A DNA stretch of 64,000 nucleotides from Nitrospirota bacterium. Lineage in GTDB: Bacteria; Nitrospirota; Thermodesulfovibrionia; Thermodesulfovibrionales; JdFR-88. The notes under the pieces were generated by a model. It was not told where the DNA came from. It did no database searches and saw only the letters and a program-made list of their open reading frames with translations. A program made the translations under genes and the position numbers. Of this stretch, positions 1-11,222 are shown piece after piece (the first letter of the stretch is position 1; each line of letters begins with the position of its first letter). Location: the NCBI GenBank assembly GCA_021789215.1, contig JAJYJS010000005.1:54151-118150 (forward strand), written 5' to 3'.

Positions 1-2
1 AC

Positions 3-110
3 ATATCGGGCGTTTTCATATACATCGCCCTGATTGCGTGGGTCTTTACGTTCATAGGGCTTTTTAGAAGAGTGGCGCTCAGGTTTTTCCCGGGAAAAAG
101 TCCCACTTGA
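3..110 (+). CDS. C-terminal fragment of a membrane protein cut by the window edge
   Basis: Open frame from the window start to TGA at 108-110; reads ISGVFIYIALIAWVFTFIGLFRRVALRFFPGKSPT (hydrophobic segment). Confidence 0.5.
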   Translation: MSGVFIYIALIAWVFTFIGLFRRVALRFFPGKSPT

Positions 111-121
111 TGAGCAGTCAT

Positions 122-1276
122 TCAGTGCGCCCTTTTTACAAGAAAGTCGTCCCGCTGCTGGGCAATGGCGTCCAGCAGGGAGAAGAACGATTCCGAGAAG
201 AGCCTTACGCCTTCGCTTTCAAGCTCCGCCGTGACGGAGTCGATATCTATCCCCGAGTCTCTCAGGTCCGCGAAAAGGGTCTCGGCCTCCTCAACGTAGT
301 CGCCTATGGTGACCCTGACCTTGCCGTGGTCCCTGAAGGCCTTCAATGTGTTTTCGGGCATGGTGTTTATGGAATCCGGCGCGACAAGCTCTTCAACGTA
401 TTTCACGTCACTGTAAGCGGGGTTCTTGGTACTGGTGCTGGCCCATAATATTTTCTGGGCTCGCGCCCCCTTTGCCCTGAGGGCCTGGAACCCGGGCGCG
501 GAAAATGTATCCCTGTATTGCCTGTAAGCAAGCTTGGCGCTGGCGGCCGCTGCCCTGCCGAAAAACCCTTTCAGCAGTTCTTTGGCGTTCACGTCGCTTT
601 CTTCGTAAAGCTCCTCAAGCATATTGTCGACCATCGTGTCTATCCTGCTTACAAAGAAGCTGGCAACCGAGAATACCTCGTTTACCGGCGACCCTGCCGC
701 AATCCTGCGCTCAAGGCCCTTCATATACGCATCCATGACCTCCTTGTAGCGCTCAACGGAGAAAAGCAGCGTGACGTTTACATTCACGCCCTCACTTATG
801 AGCTGCTCTATCGCGGGAAGCCCCTGCCTGGTGCCTGGGACCTTCACAAGCACGTTTTTCCTTCCAAGCTGGCTGAAGAGCCTCCTTGCCTCCTTGATGG
901 TGGCTTCCGTATCGTATGCCAGGTCGGGCGAGACCTCTATGCTCACAAACCCGTCCTGCCCGCCGGAGGCCTCGTAGACCGGCATTAGCAGGTTTGACGC
1001 GGCGTGGACGTCCTCCATCGCATACCCCAGGAAAAGCTCTTTGGTATCGCTTATATTCCTTGAAAGCATGTCCTCCATTGAGTTCTCGTATGCCTTGCTG
1101 CCGGAGATGGCCTTCTGGAAAATGGTCGGGTTGGACGTGACGCCCGTGAGTCCGGCCTCGGCTATGAGGCGCTTCAATTCGCCGGATACTATCAGGTCCC
1201 TGCCAAGGTAGTCCAGCCATATGCTCTGCCCTGCCCTTGCAAGCTCAAGCAACGGATTGCCTTCTTTAGCACGCAT
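122..1276 (-). CDS. tal: Transaldolase
   Basis: 384 aa; SIWLDYLGRDLI, GVTSNPTIFQKAI, VLVKVPGTRQGLPAIEQLI, ILWASTSTKNPAYSDVKYVEEL. Confidence 0.95.
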   Translation of the reverse strand: MRAKEGNPLLELARAGQSIWLDYLGRDLIVSGELKRLIAEAGLTGVTSNPTIFQKAISGSKAYENSMEDMLSRNISDTKELFLGYAMEDVHAASNLLMPVYEASGGQDGFVSIEVSPDLAYDTEATIKEARRLFSQLGRKNVLVKVPGTRQGLPAIEQLISEGVNVNVTLLFSVERYKEVMDAYMKGLERRIAAGSPVNEVFSVASFFVSRIDTMVDNMLEELYEESDVNAKELLKGFFGRAAAASAKLAYRQYRDTFSAPGFQALRAKGARAQKILWASTSTKNPAYSDVKYVEELVAPDSINTMPENTLKAFRDHGKVRVTIGDYVEEAETLFADLRDSGIDIDSVTAELESEGVRLFSESFFSLLDAIAQQRDDFLVKRAH

Positions 1277-1306
1277 CGGTCGCGCTCCTCCTGAATCGCC
1301 TTGTTT

Positions 1307-3367
1307 TTATTTGAACAGGCCCGCCCTCCTGCCCAGCAGGGCGGATGCCTTCTCCATTATGTCCTCCACGGTAAATCCGAATTTTTTGAGAAGGGTTTTA
1401 CCGGGGGCCGAGGCCCCGAAATGGTCCAGCCCCATTACTACCCCTTCCGGCGCATATTTGTGCCAGCCCTCAGGGGCCGCAGCTTCGATTACAATCCTCT
1501 CGGCAACCTCCGGCGGAAGCACGCTGTTTTTATAGTCCTCCGGCTGGCTGTCGAAAAACTCCTGGCAGGGCATGCTAACGACCCTCACCTTTATGCCCTC
1601 GGAGCTGATTTTTTCGTAGGCATCTATCGCAAGCGCCACCTCCGAGCCGGTCGCTATGAGTATGAGGTCGGGAGTTTCGGAGGGAGAGCCCGCTATGACA
1701 TATGCGCCTTTATGAAGGCCGCTTGCCGGGGCATAAACGCTCCTGTCCAGGACCGGGACGTCCTGCCTCGTGAGGAGGAGCGAGACAGGCCCGCCCCCCT
1801 TGTGCATGAGGGCCGCCTTCCAGGCCTCGGCCGTTTCGTTTGCGTCGCAGGGCCTTATGACCGTCATATTTGGCATGGCCCTGAGGCTTGGGATGTGCTC
1901 TACGGGCTGGTGCGTGGGGCCGTCCTCGCCAAGCCCGATGGAATCGTGCGTGAAGACGTAAATCAGGCGGAGCCCCATCATACAGGCAAGCCTTATGGCG
2001 GGCCTCATGAAATCCGAAAAAATGAGGAAAGTACTGGCATAGGGCAGCAGGCCCCCGTGCAGGGCAAGCCCGCTCGTGATACCTCCCATCGCGTGTTCCC
2101 TCACGCCATATGAGATGTTCGGCCCATCGTAGCCCCATTTGCCGGCCGACCCCTGCACCGATTCGTTTCCAGCCTCAGGGGGCTCGAATGTCCCCTTGCC
2201 TTCCAGAGCCGTGTGCGTGGACTCGTTTAAGTCCCCGGAGCCTCCTATGAGGAAAGGCAGGTCTGGCGCTATCGCGTTCATTATCTTTCCGCCCGCGACA
2301 CGGGTCTTGATCCCTTTTGCGTCAGGGGGAAAAGACGGTATCCTGCTTTCCCATCCGGCGGGTAAACCAAGCTCCATCATCTGTTTCCATTTATTCATCA
2401 AGTCAGGATATTTTTTCCCATATCCCTCAACCTTCCTGTTCCACCCGGCCTCAAGGGAAGCGCCCCTGTCAACTGCTTCCCGGAATTTTTGGAGCGCCTC
2501 CGGGGGGACATAAAAAGGCTCTTCGTAAGGCCACCCCAGGTTCTTTTTTGTGGCCCTGACCTCTTCCTCGCCGAGGGGTTTCCCATGCACCTCAAAGGTA
2601 TCCTGCATGTGGGGGCTGCCGAACCCGATATGTGTCCGGACGGATATAAGGGAGGGCCGCACGGTCTCCTCCTTTGCGGCCTGTATCGCTTTATGGATGG
2701 CTTCTATGTCGTTTCCGTCACCAATGTATTGGGTATGCCAGCCGTATGCCTCGAACCTCTTTGGCACGTCCTCCGTAAAGGTCAGCTCCGTGGAGCCCGA
2801 AAGCGATATGTGGTTGTCGTCGTAAAGAAAGATTATCTTTCCCAGCTTGAAATGGCCTGCAAGCGACGCCGCCTCGGAGGCTATGCCCTCCATCAGGTCC
2901 CCGTCGCTGCATATCGCGTAAGTATGGTGGCCGACGATTTCATCTCCGGGCCGGTTGAAGTTTGCCGCAAGGAATTTTTCCGCCATCGCCATCCCGACCG
3001 CAACTGAAAAGCCCTGCCCCAGCGGGCCAGTCGTGCATTCCACCCCCGGCGCACAGCCGTATTCGGGGTGCCCTGGGGTCATACTGCCCCATTGCCTGAA
3101 ACGCTTTATCTCGCTCATGGGCAGGCCGTATCCGGTCAGGTGCAGCAGGCAATAGAGGAGCGCGGAGCCGTGGCCCGCCGAAAGAACAAACCTGTCCCTG
3201 TCCATCCAGCCGGGGTTCCCTGGGTTGAATTTCAAAAACCTTGTCCAGAGCACATAAGCCATCGGGGCGGCCCCAAGGGGCATCCCCGGATGGCCGGAAT
3301 TGGCCTTCTGGACCATATCGATTGAAAGGGTCCGAATTGTATTTATGCAAAGCCTGTCCATATCCAT
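1307..3367 (-). CDS. tkt: Transketolase
   Basis: 686 aa; [57 protein letters not shown]. Confidence 0.97.
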   Translation of the reverse strand: MDMDRLCINTIRTLSIDMVQKANSGHPGMPLGAAPMAYVLWTRFLKFNPGNPGWMDRDRFVLSAGHGSALLYCLLHLTGYGLPMSEIKRFRQWGSMTPGHPEYGCAPGVECTTGPLGQGFSVAVGMAMAEKFLAANFNRPGDEIVGHHTYAICSDGDLMEGIASEAASLAGHFKLGKIIFLYDDNHISLSGSTELTFTEDVPKRFEAYGWHTQYIGDGNDIEAIHKAIQAAKEETVRPSLISVRTHIGFGSPHMQDTFEVHGKPLGEEEVRATKKNLGWPYEEPFYVPPEALQKFREAVDRGASLEAGWNRKVEGYGKKYPDLMNKWKQMMELGLPAGWESRIPSFPPDAKGIKTRVAGGKIMNAIAPDLPFLIGGSGDLNESTHTALEGKGTFEPPEAGNESVQGSAGKWGYDGPNISYGVREHAMGGITSGLALHGGLLPYASTFLIFSDFMRPAIRLACMMGLRLIYVFTHDSIGLGEDGPTHQPVEHIPSLRAMPNMTVIRPCDANETAEAWKAALMHKGGGPVSLLLTRQDVPVLDRSVYAPASGLHKGAYVIAGSPSETPDLILIATGSEVALAIDAYEKISSEGIKVRVVSMPCQEFFDSQPEDYKNSVLPPEVAERIVIEAAAPEGWHKYAPEGVVMGLDHFGASAPGKTLLKKFGFTVEDIMEKASALLGRRAGLFK

Positions 3368-4834
3368 TTAAAAACCCTCCGGTCCTTTATTATTTCCCTT
3401 GTCCTGGAGGCCAAGGAATTCCTGCTCCCACAGCTCCTGCGTTATCGCCTTCACGTCCTTTCCGTACTCCGCCATCCTGCGGCGGTAATCGCTGTCTCCG
3501 AGCGCCTGTTCCGCGTTATTGTCAAGCGGCTTTGCGCCGTACTGTTTTATGACCCCATAGGCATCCTCGAAATGGTCCCTGATCATGCAGGGGACTATGA
3601 GGTTGTCCATTTTTGAGGCAGGCTGCCTGTAGCCGTAACCGTTCTGCCAGTCCCTGATGGATTCGAAATAAGGGGAAAAGAGGACATCGTTCAGCGTCCT
3701 GCCCTCCCTGTAAATGTCATGGATATTCGATAGATAATAGGGGAAAAAAGCGCAGGGCGCCATGTTGCCGTTCCAGTCTATGTAAAAGTACCCGCCGGGC
3801 CTCCCGGCGGATATGCATCCAAGCGAATACGGCCCCCCGTTCCAGAAATCCACCAGGAACACCCGCGATTCCTTTATCATCCTCTGTTCGTTCCTGAAAA
3901 GGGCGAGCCTCTGTTCAGGGGTTATCATGAGGTCTATCGTGATGCTCCTGCCGATGGGCATGTACTGGAAGACCCAGCCGTATATCGCCCCCATTTTATT
4001 GAAATAGAAGTCCGTGAACTCATCGGACATGATGGACTCCGCATTCAGGCGCGTCGCCGTGGCGCTTATCCCGAAAGGCACGCCCGCCTCCCTCAGGTTC
4101 TCCATTGCCGACACTATCCTCCTGAAAACGCCGCGGCCGCGGCGGGTGTCGGTCTCCTTCTCAAAACCCTCCACCGATATGGCCGGCGTTATATTGCCCA
4201 GGCCGGCCATGCGCTCCGCCACCTGTTTTGTGATCAGGGTGCTGTTGGTGTACATCATGAAATAGCAGTCGCTGTTTTCCTCCAGGATGTCAAAGAGTGT
4301 CTTGCCGCCGCTTTTGTAAAGGAGCGGCTCGCCGCCTGAAATGACGTTGAAATAGGAGCCCCACAGCTCCTTTTTTTCCCTTATTATCCTGTTAAAAATA
4401 TCGTATCCGAGGGTTTCGGCATCGCCGGCCGAACTTGACGCGTAACAGCCTGTGCAAAAGAGGTTGCATTTCCTGGTGGGGCTTATGGTAAGGAAAGCGG
4501 GGGGATAAACACCGTGCTCCTGGTGAAATTCCCGAGTGCGGTCTTCCTCCTGGAGCAGTATGCGGCCGATAAAATTATTGACAACGGCCCTGAAGACCTC
4601 CGGCGCTATGCGCCCGTCTGAAAGGGCGGCATTGACCGTATGGAGCAGGTTTTTGAGCATGAGGCACCTTGCCTCCTGGATGAGCGGGGGCCTGTCGTCC
4701 TCGTTCCTGACAACAAAGTTTTCGTAGAGTTTCTCTTCGGCTTTCCTCAGGGCCGACCTGCGGACGATATCGTAACGGAGCAGGAAGTTTATGACATCCG
4801 GGGACACCCGCTTCCAAATAGCGCTGAATTTCAT
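3368..4834 (-). CDS. Radical SAM protein with SPASM-like C-terminal Cys residues
   Basis: 488 aa; ISPTRKCNLFCTGCYASSS (CxxxCxxC), FNVISGGEPLLY; C-terminal GCISAGRPGGYFYIDWNGNMAPCAFFPY. Confidence 0.88.
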   Translation of the reverse strand: MKFSAIWKRVSPDVINFLLRYDIVRRSALRKAEEKLYENFVVRNEDDRPPLIQEARCLMLKNLLHTVNAALSDGRIAPEVFRAVVNNFIGRILLQEEDRTREFHQEHGVYPPAFLTISPTRKCNLFCTGCYASSSAGDAETLGYDIFNRIIREKKELWGSYFNVISGGEPLLYKSGGKTLFDILEENSDCYFMMYTNSTLITKQVAERMAGLGNITPAISVEGFEKETDTRRGRGVFRRIVSAMENLREAGVPFGISATATRLNAESIMSDEFTDFYFNKMGAIYGWVFQYMPIGRSITIDLMITPEQRLALFRNEQRMIKESRVFLVDFWNGGPYSLGCISAGRPGGYFYIDWNGNMAPCAFFPYYLSNIHDIYREGRTLNDVLFSPYFESIRDWQNGYGYRQPASKMDNLIVPCMIRDHFEDAYGVIKQYGAKPLDNNAEQALGDSDYRRRMAEYGKDVKAITQELWEQEFLGLQDKGNNKGPEGF

Positions 4835-4959
4835 TTTGTCTTCCTCTTGTTATCCGGATGATGCATGTCTGCCGGTTTTTTGCTTTTTTAAAAGAAAGGT
4901 CCGCCATGTTGGAAACGCCCGGCCCCCTAAGAAATGAGTATCAGGAAATGTCTTTACTG

Positions 4960-6876
4960 TCAAGGTTTGACAAGACTGTCCGCGCTCTTCCCGCCCCGTT
5001 TCGCCTTTGTGTCCCGTATGATTTTGTCGATGGCCGCCCTGTCCAGCACCTCTTCCTTTATCAGCGCCCCGGCAAGGCTGTCCAAAACGTCCCTGTCGGA
5101 CCCGAGGACCTCCTCGGACTTCATCTCGGCCTGGCTTATTATGTTCTGTATCTCCTTGTCCATGAGCCACGCCATTTCCTCGCTGTACCGCTTGGGCTGG
5201 GCAAGCTCCCGTCCAAGGAACGGGTGCTCCTCTCCCCTGCCAAGGTTCACGGGGCCGATTTTTTCGCTCATCCCCCACTGGGCAACCATCTTCTCGGCCA
5301 GGGACGTTGCCTCCTTAAGGTCGTTCTGTGCCCCCGTGCTTATGTCGTTGAAAACCAGCCTCTCGGCCACCCTGCCCGCAAGCGCAACGGAGAGCCGGTC
5401 CAGCAGATAATTCCTGGGGTAATAGTGCCTGTCCTCCTCCGGCAGGGTCTGCGTCACCCCCATCGCCATGCCCCGCGGCAGGATGCTGACCTTGTGGAGG
5501 GGGTCCATGCCGGGCAGCTCCCAGGCCACTATGGCATGTCCGGACTCGTGGTAGGCCGTTATCTTTTTCTCCATCTGGCTGATGGTCTCTTCCCTTACCG
5601 CCCCCATCAGTACGACATCCCTGGCCTCTTCGAAATCGCTCATCTCCACTTTTTCCTTTTTCTTCCTGATGGCGATGAGCGCGGCCTCGTTTGCCAGATT
5701 TTCAAGGTCGGCCCCGGTCATCCCCGGAGTGCCGCGGGCTATCTTGTCCAAATCCACATCTGGCGAAAGGGGTTTGCCTCTGACATGTATCTCGAGTATC
5801 GCCTTGCGCTCCTTGTAGCCGGGCCGGTCTATCACGATATGCCTGTCGAAGCGCCCCGGCCTGAGAAGGGCCGGGTCTAGAACGTCCGGCCTGTTTGTGG
5901 CCGCCATGACGATTACCTCCTCATGCGGCTCGAAGCCGTCCATCTCGCTGAGGAGCTGGTTCAGGGTCTGCTCCCTCTCGTCATGGCCGCCGCCCAGGCC
6001 CGCGCCGCGCGTCCGCCCGACCGCGTCTATCTCGTCTATGAATATGATGCTTGGCTGTGTATCGCGCGCCTTCTTGAACATGTCCCTCACGCGCGATGCC
6101 CCCACCCCCACAAACATCTCTATGAACTCCGAGGCGCTTATGCTGTAAAAAGGCACGCCCGCCTCTCCCGCCGTTGCCCGGGCCAGGAGGGTCTTTCCGG
6201 TCCCGGGCGGGCCCACAAGGAGCACCCCCTTGGGGACCTTGGCCCCGATTTTTTGGAACCTGGAGGGGTCTTTCAGGAACTCAATCGTCTCGCGCAGCTC
6301 CTGCTTGGTGTTTTCCATTCCGGCGACGTCCTTGAAAGTAATGGCGGGTTTCTTGACATCAAACAGTCTGGCCTTGCTCGCCCCGAAAGTGAACAGCCCC
6401 CCCGGCCCCCCCTGAATGCGCTGAAACCTCCTTGCCATCAGGACCCAGAACCCGATGATAAGCACCCAGGGCAGTATGCCCAGCAGGATATCGCCCCAGC
6501 CGGATTTTTTTGCGGGCTTTACCTTTATGACGACGCCTTTTCCCTCCATCCTGGAAATGAGCCCCTCCCCCTGGAAGCTGGGCAGGTATGTCTCGAAATC
6601 CCTGACCTCCGAGGGCTTTTTCTGCCCCGGCGCGGTAATCTGGACCGCATTTTTGAAATCCCCGCTTACATGCAGCCCTTCAATGGTGACTGTATTCACA
6701 TTGCCTGCGTTCAACTGGCCAATGAACTGTGTATAGCTTACGGCGTAGCGCTCCGGGGCCTTGATGCTGAAGAACTGGCCCCATACGTAAATGACGATTA
6801 TTACAAGGAAAAAGTAAAAAAGAAGGGCCCAGAGGGGATTTTTCTTCAGAGGCTGCAGCTTGCCATCGTCTGCCAT
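4960..6876 (-). CDS. ftsH: ATP-dependent zinc metalloprotease FtsH
   Basis: 638 aa; [16 protein letters not shown] motif ([20 protein letters not shown]), [10 protein letters not shown] zinc site. Confidence 0.98.
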   Translation of the reverse strand: MADDGKLQPLKKNPLWALLFYFFLVIIVIYVWGQFFSIKAPERYAVSYTQFIGQLNAGNVNTVTIEGLHVSGDFKNAVQITAPGQKKPSEVRDFETYLPSFQGEGLISRMEGKGVVIKVKPAKKSGWGDILLGILPWVLIIGFWVLMARRFQRIQGGPGGLFTFGASKARLFDVKKPAITFKDVAGMENTKQELRETIEFLKDPSRFQKIGAKVPKGVLLVGPPGTGKTLLARATAGEAGVPFYSISASEFIEMFVGVGASRVRDMFKKARDTQPSIIFIDEIDAVGRTRGAGLGGGHDEREQTLNQLLSEMDGFEPHEEVIVMAATNRPDVLDPALLRPGRFDRHIVIDRPGYKERKAILEIHVRGKPLSPDVDLDKIARGTPGMTGADLENLANEAALIAIRKKKEKVEMSDFEEARDVVLMGAVREETISQMEKKITAYHESGHAIVAWELPGMDPLHKVSILPRGMAMGVTQTLPEEDRHYYPRNYLLDRLSVALAGRVAERLVFNDISTGAQNDLKEATSLAEKMVAQWGMSEKIGPVNLGRGEEHPFLGRELAQPKRYSEEMAWLMDKEIQNIISQAEMKSEEVLGSDRDVLDSLAGALIKEEVLDRAAIDKIIRDTKAKRGGKSADSLVKP

Positions 6877-6992
6877 ATATAAATTTTATATAAATCTGGC
6901 CCGATTACAACCCGCAACTTTCTTGACATATTGAGAGGTTTTGATAATTTGAGAGTAGGAAAAATCCTTTTGGCCCTTCTAAGGACGATTCT

Positions 6993-9900
6993 ATGCTGGA
7001 AAAACGCTCGCTTAAAATCGCGCTCGCCGTCCTTACGGCCCTTTTCGCAATCTACTCCGCCGCAGGTTTCTTTATCCTGCCGCCAATTGTCAGGAAAATG
7101 CTTACGGAAAGGCTTGAGGCCGCTCTCGGACGGCAGGCCGCAATACAATCCGTGAGCATAAACCCATATACGATTTCGGCCACTGTCACGGGGCTTGCGA
7201 TCAAGGGAAAAGACCGGAAGCGGGATTTTGCCTCTATCGGGGAAATACACATCAACCTGCAACTGAAGTCGCTCCTGGGCAATGGGATAGTCATAAAGGA
7301 ACTGAAGGTCAAAAGGCCTTATCTGAACGTAGTCCGGCAGTCCGCACAGACATACAATTTTTCCGATATAATCACCAGGCTCCGCGAAAGACCCAAGGCG
7401 TCAAAGAAAAAACCCTTTCTTTTTTCAGTAAACAATATCAGGGTTACAGAGGGCCTTATAGATTTCCTTGACAAGCCTGAAAACAAGGCCAACCGGATAA
7501 CGGACATAAACATCTCCATTCCGTTCATCTCAAACCGCCCGTATTTCATAAACACGTTCGTAAAGCCCCGGTTCCAGGCAAAGGTCAACGGCTCGCCCGT
7601 CCTGTTCGAAGGCGAAACGAAGCCCTTTTCAGGCTCCCTCGAAAGCGTGATCAATATAAAAACATCCGGCGTAGACCTGCCCTATTACCTTGCTTATCTC
7701 CCCATAAAGACGCATTCCAGTCTCCTTTCCGGAAAGGCAAGTTCGGACTTGAACATCTCGTACATACAATACAGGACCAGGCCCCCCACCCTTATCCTCA
7801 CGGGCGTACTTGAACTGAGGGACATCCGCATTGCAGGGCCGGACGGCAAAGAGGCGGTCAGCCTGCCCGATACCAGCATCGATATCGGCTTCGCTGAATT
7901 CTTCTCGCGCAAGGTGCACCTGTTCAATATGGTGCTCAAGTCGCCCTCGATAAGGGTATTGCGGGACTGGTCCGGTAAGATAAACCTGCTGGCACTCCTG
8001 CCGGAAAGAAAAACCCCCAGCCCCCCTGAAAAACCAAAGCCGCCATTTTCCATCGATGTGGATTCCATGCAGGTGCAGGGCGGAAAGGCCGTCCTTGAAG
8101 ACCGCATGAAAAAACAGCCGTTCAGGGCAAAGATAGAGCCCATAAACCTCAAGGTGGAACGGTTCAGCACCGATGAAGGCAAACAGGCGGATTATGAGTT
8201 TTCCGCGTCAAGCGATTCCATTTCCATCATGAAGGCATCCGGGGCCTTTTCAATAAACCCCCTTGGCTCCGACGGAATTTTCGAGATGGACAAAATGATA
8301 TTGGGCAGCTTCAGGCCGTATTATTCCGGCAATGTCCTTTTTGAAATAAGAAACGGGGATTTGAGCGTTTCAGGCCGTTATCATTACGCAAAAAAACCCG
8401 GGACTGAAAAAGAAATGGGGATTTCGGACCTCGATGCCGCGGTGGATTCCCTTGTCCTTTCAAAAAAGGGGCGCGATTTCCTGAAGATCCCGTCAATTGC
8501 CGTAAAAGACCTGTCAGCAAACTTCGCTAAAAAAGATATATCGGTGCGGGAGCTAGCCACAAAAGGCGGCCAGTTGAGCGTAAGGCGGTTGAAAAGCGGC
8601 AAGATCGATATCCTGCCGCTTTTTCCTCCCGGACCAAAGACAACAAAGGTCAGGAAAAAACCATGGCTGATAAAGCTTGCCCGCCTCAAATGGCAGGGCT
8701 ACGCCGTCCATGCGGAAGACCTTATGCCTGAAAAACCGGTGAAGCTGGCCATAACCGGAATGGACATCGAAGGAGCCAATCTCTCCACGGTAAAAGGCTC
8801 GAAAGGGCGGGTGTCCTTCTTGTGCGAAATAGGCAAAAAAGGCAGGCTTGCGGCCACGGGTACGGCAGGGCTTAATCCAGTGTCCGCAAAACTGAAAACG
8901 GAGCTTAAGGACCTGGACATCGCGCCCATCCAGCCCTACACGGCAAAGAAGATAGACATAATCATCGTTTCCGGTTTTCTCGATGCGAAGGGAAACGTTT
9001 CAGCCCGGTATTCAAAACCCGGGGGGCTGACTGCGTTATTCACGGGCGGAATTGGGGTTAAGACGTTCCTCTCGCGGGACCCGGTGAAGAAAGAGAATTT
9101 TCTCAGGTGGAACACATTTGGGGCCAGCGGAGTGGCCGCCGGCCATAACCCGGATTACATTTACATAAAGGGGCTTGCGCTTTCGGGCTTCCTGTCGCGG
9201 GTGATCGTAAACCCTGACGGCACGGTAAATCTGTTCCAGATACTTAAAAAAGGCAAGGCTGCCCAGGCGGCCCCGGCAAAAAAAATGCCCGCCAACCGGG
9301 AAGTCAAGCCGCCTCCCCTGCTCCAGATAGACAACATTACGCTGGAGCACGGCGAGGTGGACTTTACCGACCACCATATAAAACCGAACTATTCGGCCAC
9401 CATAACCGATATAACCGGGAGGATAGAGGGGGTCGCCTCCAATAAGGCCCAGCCCTCCGGGGTCGACCTTTTTGCCCAGTTCGGCGGCTACGCGCCCATC
9501 GAGATAACGGGCAAGGTGAACCCATTCAGAAAATACCTGTTCATGGACCTGAACATAAGCTTCAGGAACATGGATATGAGCCCTCTTTCCCCTTATGCGG
9601 GCAGGTATATCGGTTACCAGATAGAGCAGGGGCAGCTTGTCCTCAGCCTGAAATACCAGATCGCCCAGTCCAAACTGGAGGCAAGCAACAAGATTACGCT
9701 GAACAACCTGAAGCTGGGCAAGGAGGTGCCAAGCCCGCTCGCCACAAAACTGCCCGTGAAATTCGCCATCTCCCTCCTCAAGGACAGAAACGGCAACATA
9801 CACCTGGACATACCCGTTTCCGGCGACCTGCGAAAGCCGGAATTCAGCATCACCGACGTGATTTTCAAGGCAGTTTCAAAATTTTTCACAAGGATAGTCA

Positions 9901-10520
9901 CCGAGCCGTTCAGGCTTGTGGCCTCGTTGTTCGGACACGGGGAGGAACAGGAGAGGCTTGGATATGCGGAATTCGATTACGGGAGTCCCGCACTGACGGA
10001 AACCGACTTGAAAACGCTGGATGTCATCGAAAAGACGCTATATGAAAGACCGGGCCTGAAGCTGAGCCTGATGGGCCACGTGGACATTGGCAGGGACAGG
10101 GCGGCGCTGAGGGAGCAGGAATTCCAGACAAAGCTGAAAAGACAGAAGGTGAGCGATATGCTGAAGCGGGGCAAGCCCGCCAGTGTGCAAATCGAACAGG
10201 TTACGATTGCGCCCGATGAATACGATAAATACCTGTGGGAAGCCTACAAGCACGAGACCTTCCCAAGGCCCAGGGACATATTCGGGTTCATAAAGAAACT
10301 GCCCCCCGCAGAGATGAGAAACCTCATCCTGACCCATATAAGCATAACAAGCGGAGACCTGTTGAAGCTTGCCTTCAAACGCGCAAAGGCGGTCAAGGAC
10401 TACGTGCTCAAGCCCGGCAGGGTAAAGGCCGGCAGGGTGTTCATCGCGGAGCCGAGCCCCCTTCAGCCCACGGCGATAAAAAATGTGAAACTGAGCAGGG
10501 TTGACCTGACGCTCGAATAA
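6993..10520 (+). CDS. DUF748/AsmA-like large envelope protein
   Basis: 1175 aa; N-terminal TM helix; AsmA-like repeats; OmpA-like LSLMGHVDIGRDRAALREQEFQTKLKRQKV near the C-terminus. Confidence 0.75.
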   Translation: MLEKRSLKIALAVLTALFAIYSAAGFFILPPIVRKMLTERLEAALGRQAAIQSVSINPYTISATVTGLAIKGKDRKRDFASIGEIHINLQLKSLLGNGIVIKELKVKRPYLNVVRQSAQTYNFSDIITRLRERPKASKKKPFLFSVNNIRVTEGLIDFLDKPENKANRITDINISIPFISNRPYFINTFVKPRFQAKVNGSPVLFEGETKPFSGSLESVINIKTSGVDLPYYLAYLPIKTHSSLLSGKASSDLNISYIQYRTRPPTLILTGVLELRDIRIAGPDGKEAVSLPDTSIDIGFAEFFSRKVHLFNMVLKSPSIRVLRDWSGKINLLALLPERKTPSPPEKPKPPFSIDVDSMQVQGGKAVLEDRMKKQPFRAKIEPINLKVERFSTDEGKQADYEFSASSDSISIMKASGAFSINPLGSDGIFEMDKMILGSFRPYYSGNVLFEIRNGDLSVSGRYHYAKKPGTEKEMGISDLDAAVDSLVLSKKGRDFLKIPSIAVKDLSANFAKKDISVRELATKGGQLSVRRLKSGKIDILPLFPPGPKTTKVRKKPWLIKLARLKWQGYAVHAEDLMPEKPVKLAITGMDIEGANLSTVKGSKGRVSFLCEIGKKGRLAATGTAGLNPVSAKLKTELKDLDIAPIQPYTAKKIDIIIVSGFLDAKGNVSARYSKPGGLTALFTGGIGVKTFLSRDPVKKENFLRWNTFGASGVAAGHNPDYIYIKGLALSGFLSRVIVNPDGTVNLFQILKKGKAAQAAPAKKMPANREVKPPPLLQIDNITLEHGEVDFTDHHIKPNYSATITDITGRIEGVASNKAQPSGVDLFAQFGGYAPIEITGKVNPFRKYLFMDLNISFRNMDMSPLSPYAGRYIGYQIEQGQLVLSLKYQIAQSKLEASNKITLNNLKLGKEVPSPLATKLPVKFAISLLKDRNGNIHLDIPVSGDLRKPEFSITDVIFKAVSKFFTRIVTEPFRLVASLFGHGEEQERLGYAEFDYGSPALTETDLKTLDVIEKTLYERPGLKLSLMGHVDIGRDRAALREQEFQTKLKRQKVSDMLKRGKPASVQIEQVTIAPDEYDKYLWEAYKHETFPRPRDIFGFIKKLPPAEMRNLILTHISITSGDLLKLAFKRAKAVKDYVLKPGRVKAGRVFIAEPSPLQPTAIKNVKLSRVDLTLE

Positions 10521-10594
10521 AAAAACAAACAAAAATATCCCCGCTTCAACCTGCGGCTTGACTTGCCCGCCCCGGAACAAATAATATAAACATC

Positions 10595-10616
10595 TGTTCA
10601 CGTGAACGATTGTTCA
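10595..10616. promoter_or_regulatory. Candidate TetR operator (overlapping palindromes) upstream of the tetR-like gene
   Basis: TGTTCACGTGAACGATTGTTCA; contains perfect 12-bp palindrome GTTCACGTGAAC and overlapping GAACGATTGTTC. Confidence 0.5.
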
Positions 10617-10636
10617 GCGGGGAGGAATTTTCCTTT

Positions 10637-11209
10637 TTGAAAAGAAGGACGTCTGCGGATTCCAGGAAAAACATACTGGAGGCGGCTGCCGCCGTTTTCG
10701 CGGAATACGGATACTCGAAGACGACGATAAGAGAGGTGGCCAGGAGGGCCGGGATAAGTGTCGGCGGTATTTACCTGTATTACAGGAACAAGGAAAAGCT
10801 GTACCTGGACCTCGTGCGCGGCCAGATGGAGACATTTGCCGTCCATACCTCCTCTCTTACCGGCAAACCCCCGCTCGAAGCGCTCAAGGCGCTTATAAAG
10901 AGCTACCTGGATTTCGCCGTAAACGAGACCGGGCTTATCTCGGTGAACCTGAAGGAGCACGACCGCGAGTCCCAGAAACCCTTGAAAAAGGCCTTTGCGC
11001 GGGACCAGAAAAAGCTCATCGCGGGCATCCTGGAAAAGGGCGTGCGGGAAGGGGCCTTCAGGGAAATGGACTGCAACGAGACGGCGGCGCTCATCTTTTT
11101 CAGCCTGAGGGGGATGATACTCTCCCAGGTATCCGGCGACCTTTCGGAGCTTAAAAGACAGAACTCCCTCTATGAATTGCTGCTTCGCGGGATAAAAAAA
11201 GAGGACTGA
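10637..11209 (+). CDS. TetR/AcrR family transcriptional regulator (TTG start preferred over the 10610 ORF start)
   Basis: SRKNILEAAAAVFAEYGYSKTTIREVARRAGISVGGIYLYYRNKEKLYLDLV HTH; upstream ggggagga RBS. Confidence 0.9.
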   Translation: MKRRTSADSRKNILEAAAAVFAEYGYSKTTIREVARRAGISVGGIYLYYRNKEKLYLDLVRGQMETFAVHTSSLTGKPPLEALKALIKSYLDFAVNETGLISVNLKEHDRESQKPLKKAFARDQKKLIAGILEKGVREGAFREMDCNETAALIFFSLRGMILSQVSGDLSELKRQNSLYELLLRGIKKED

Positions 11210-11222
11210 AGGAATTTATTTC

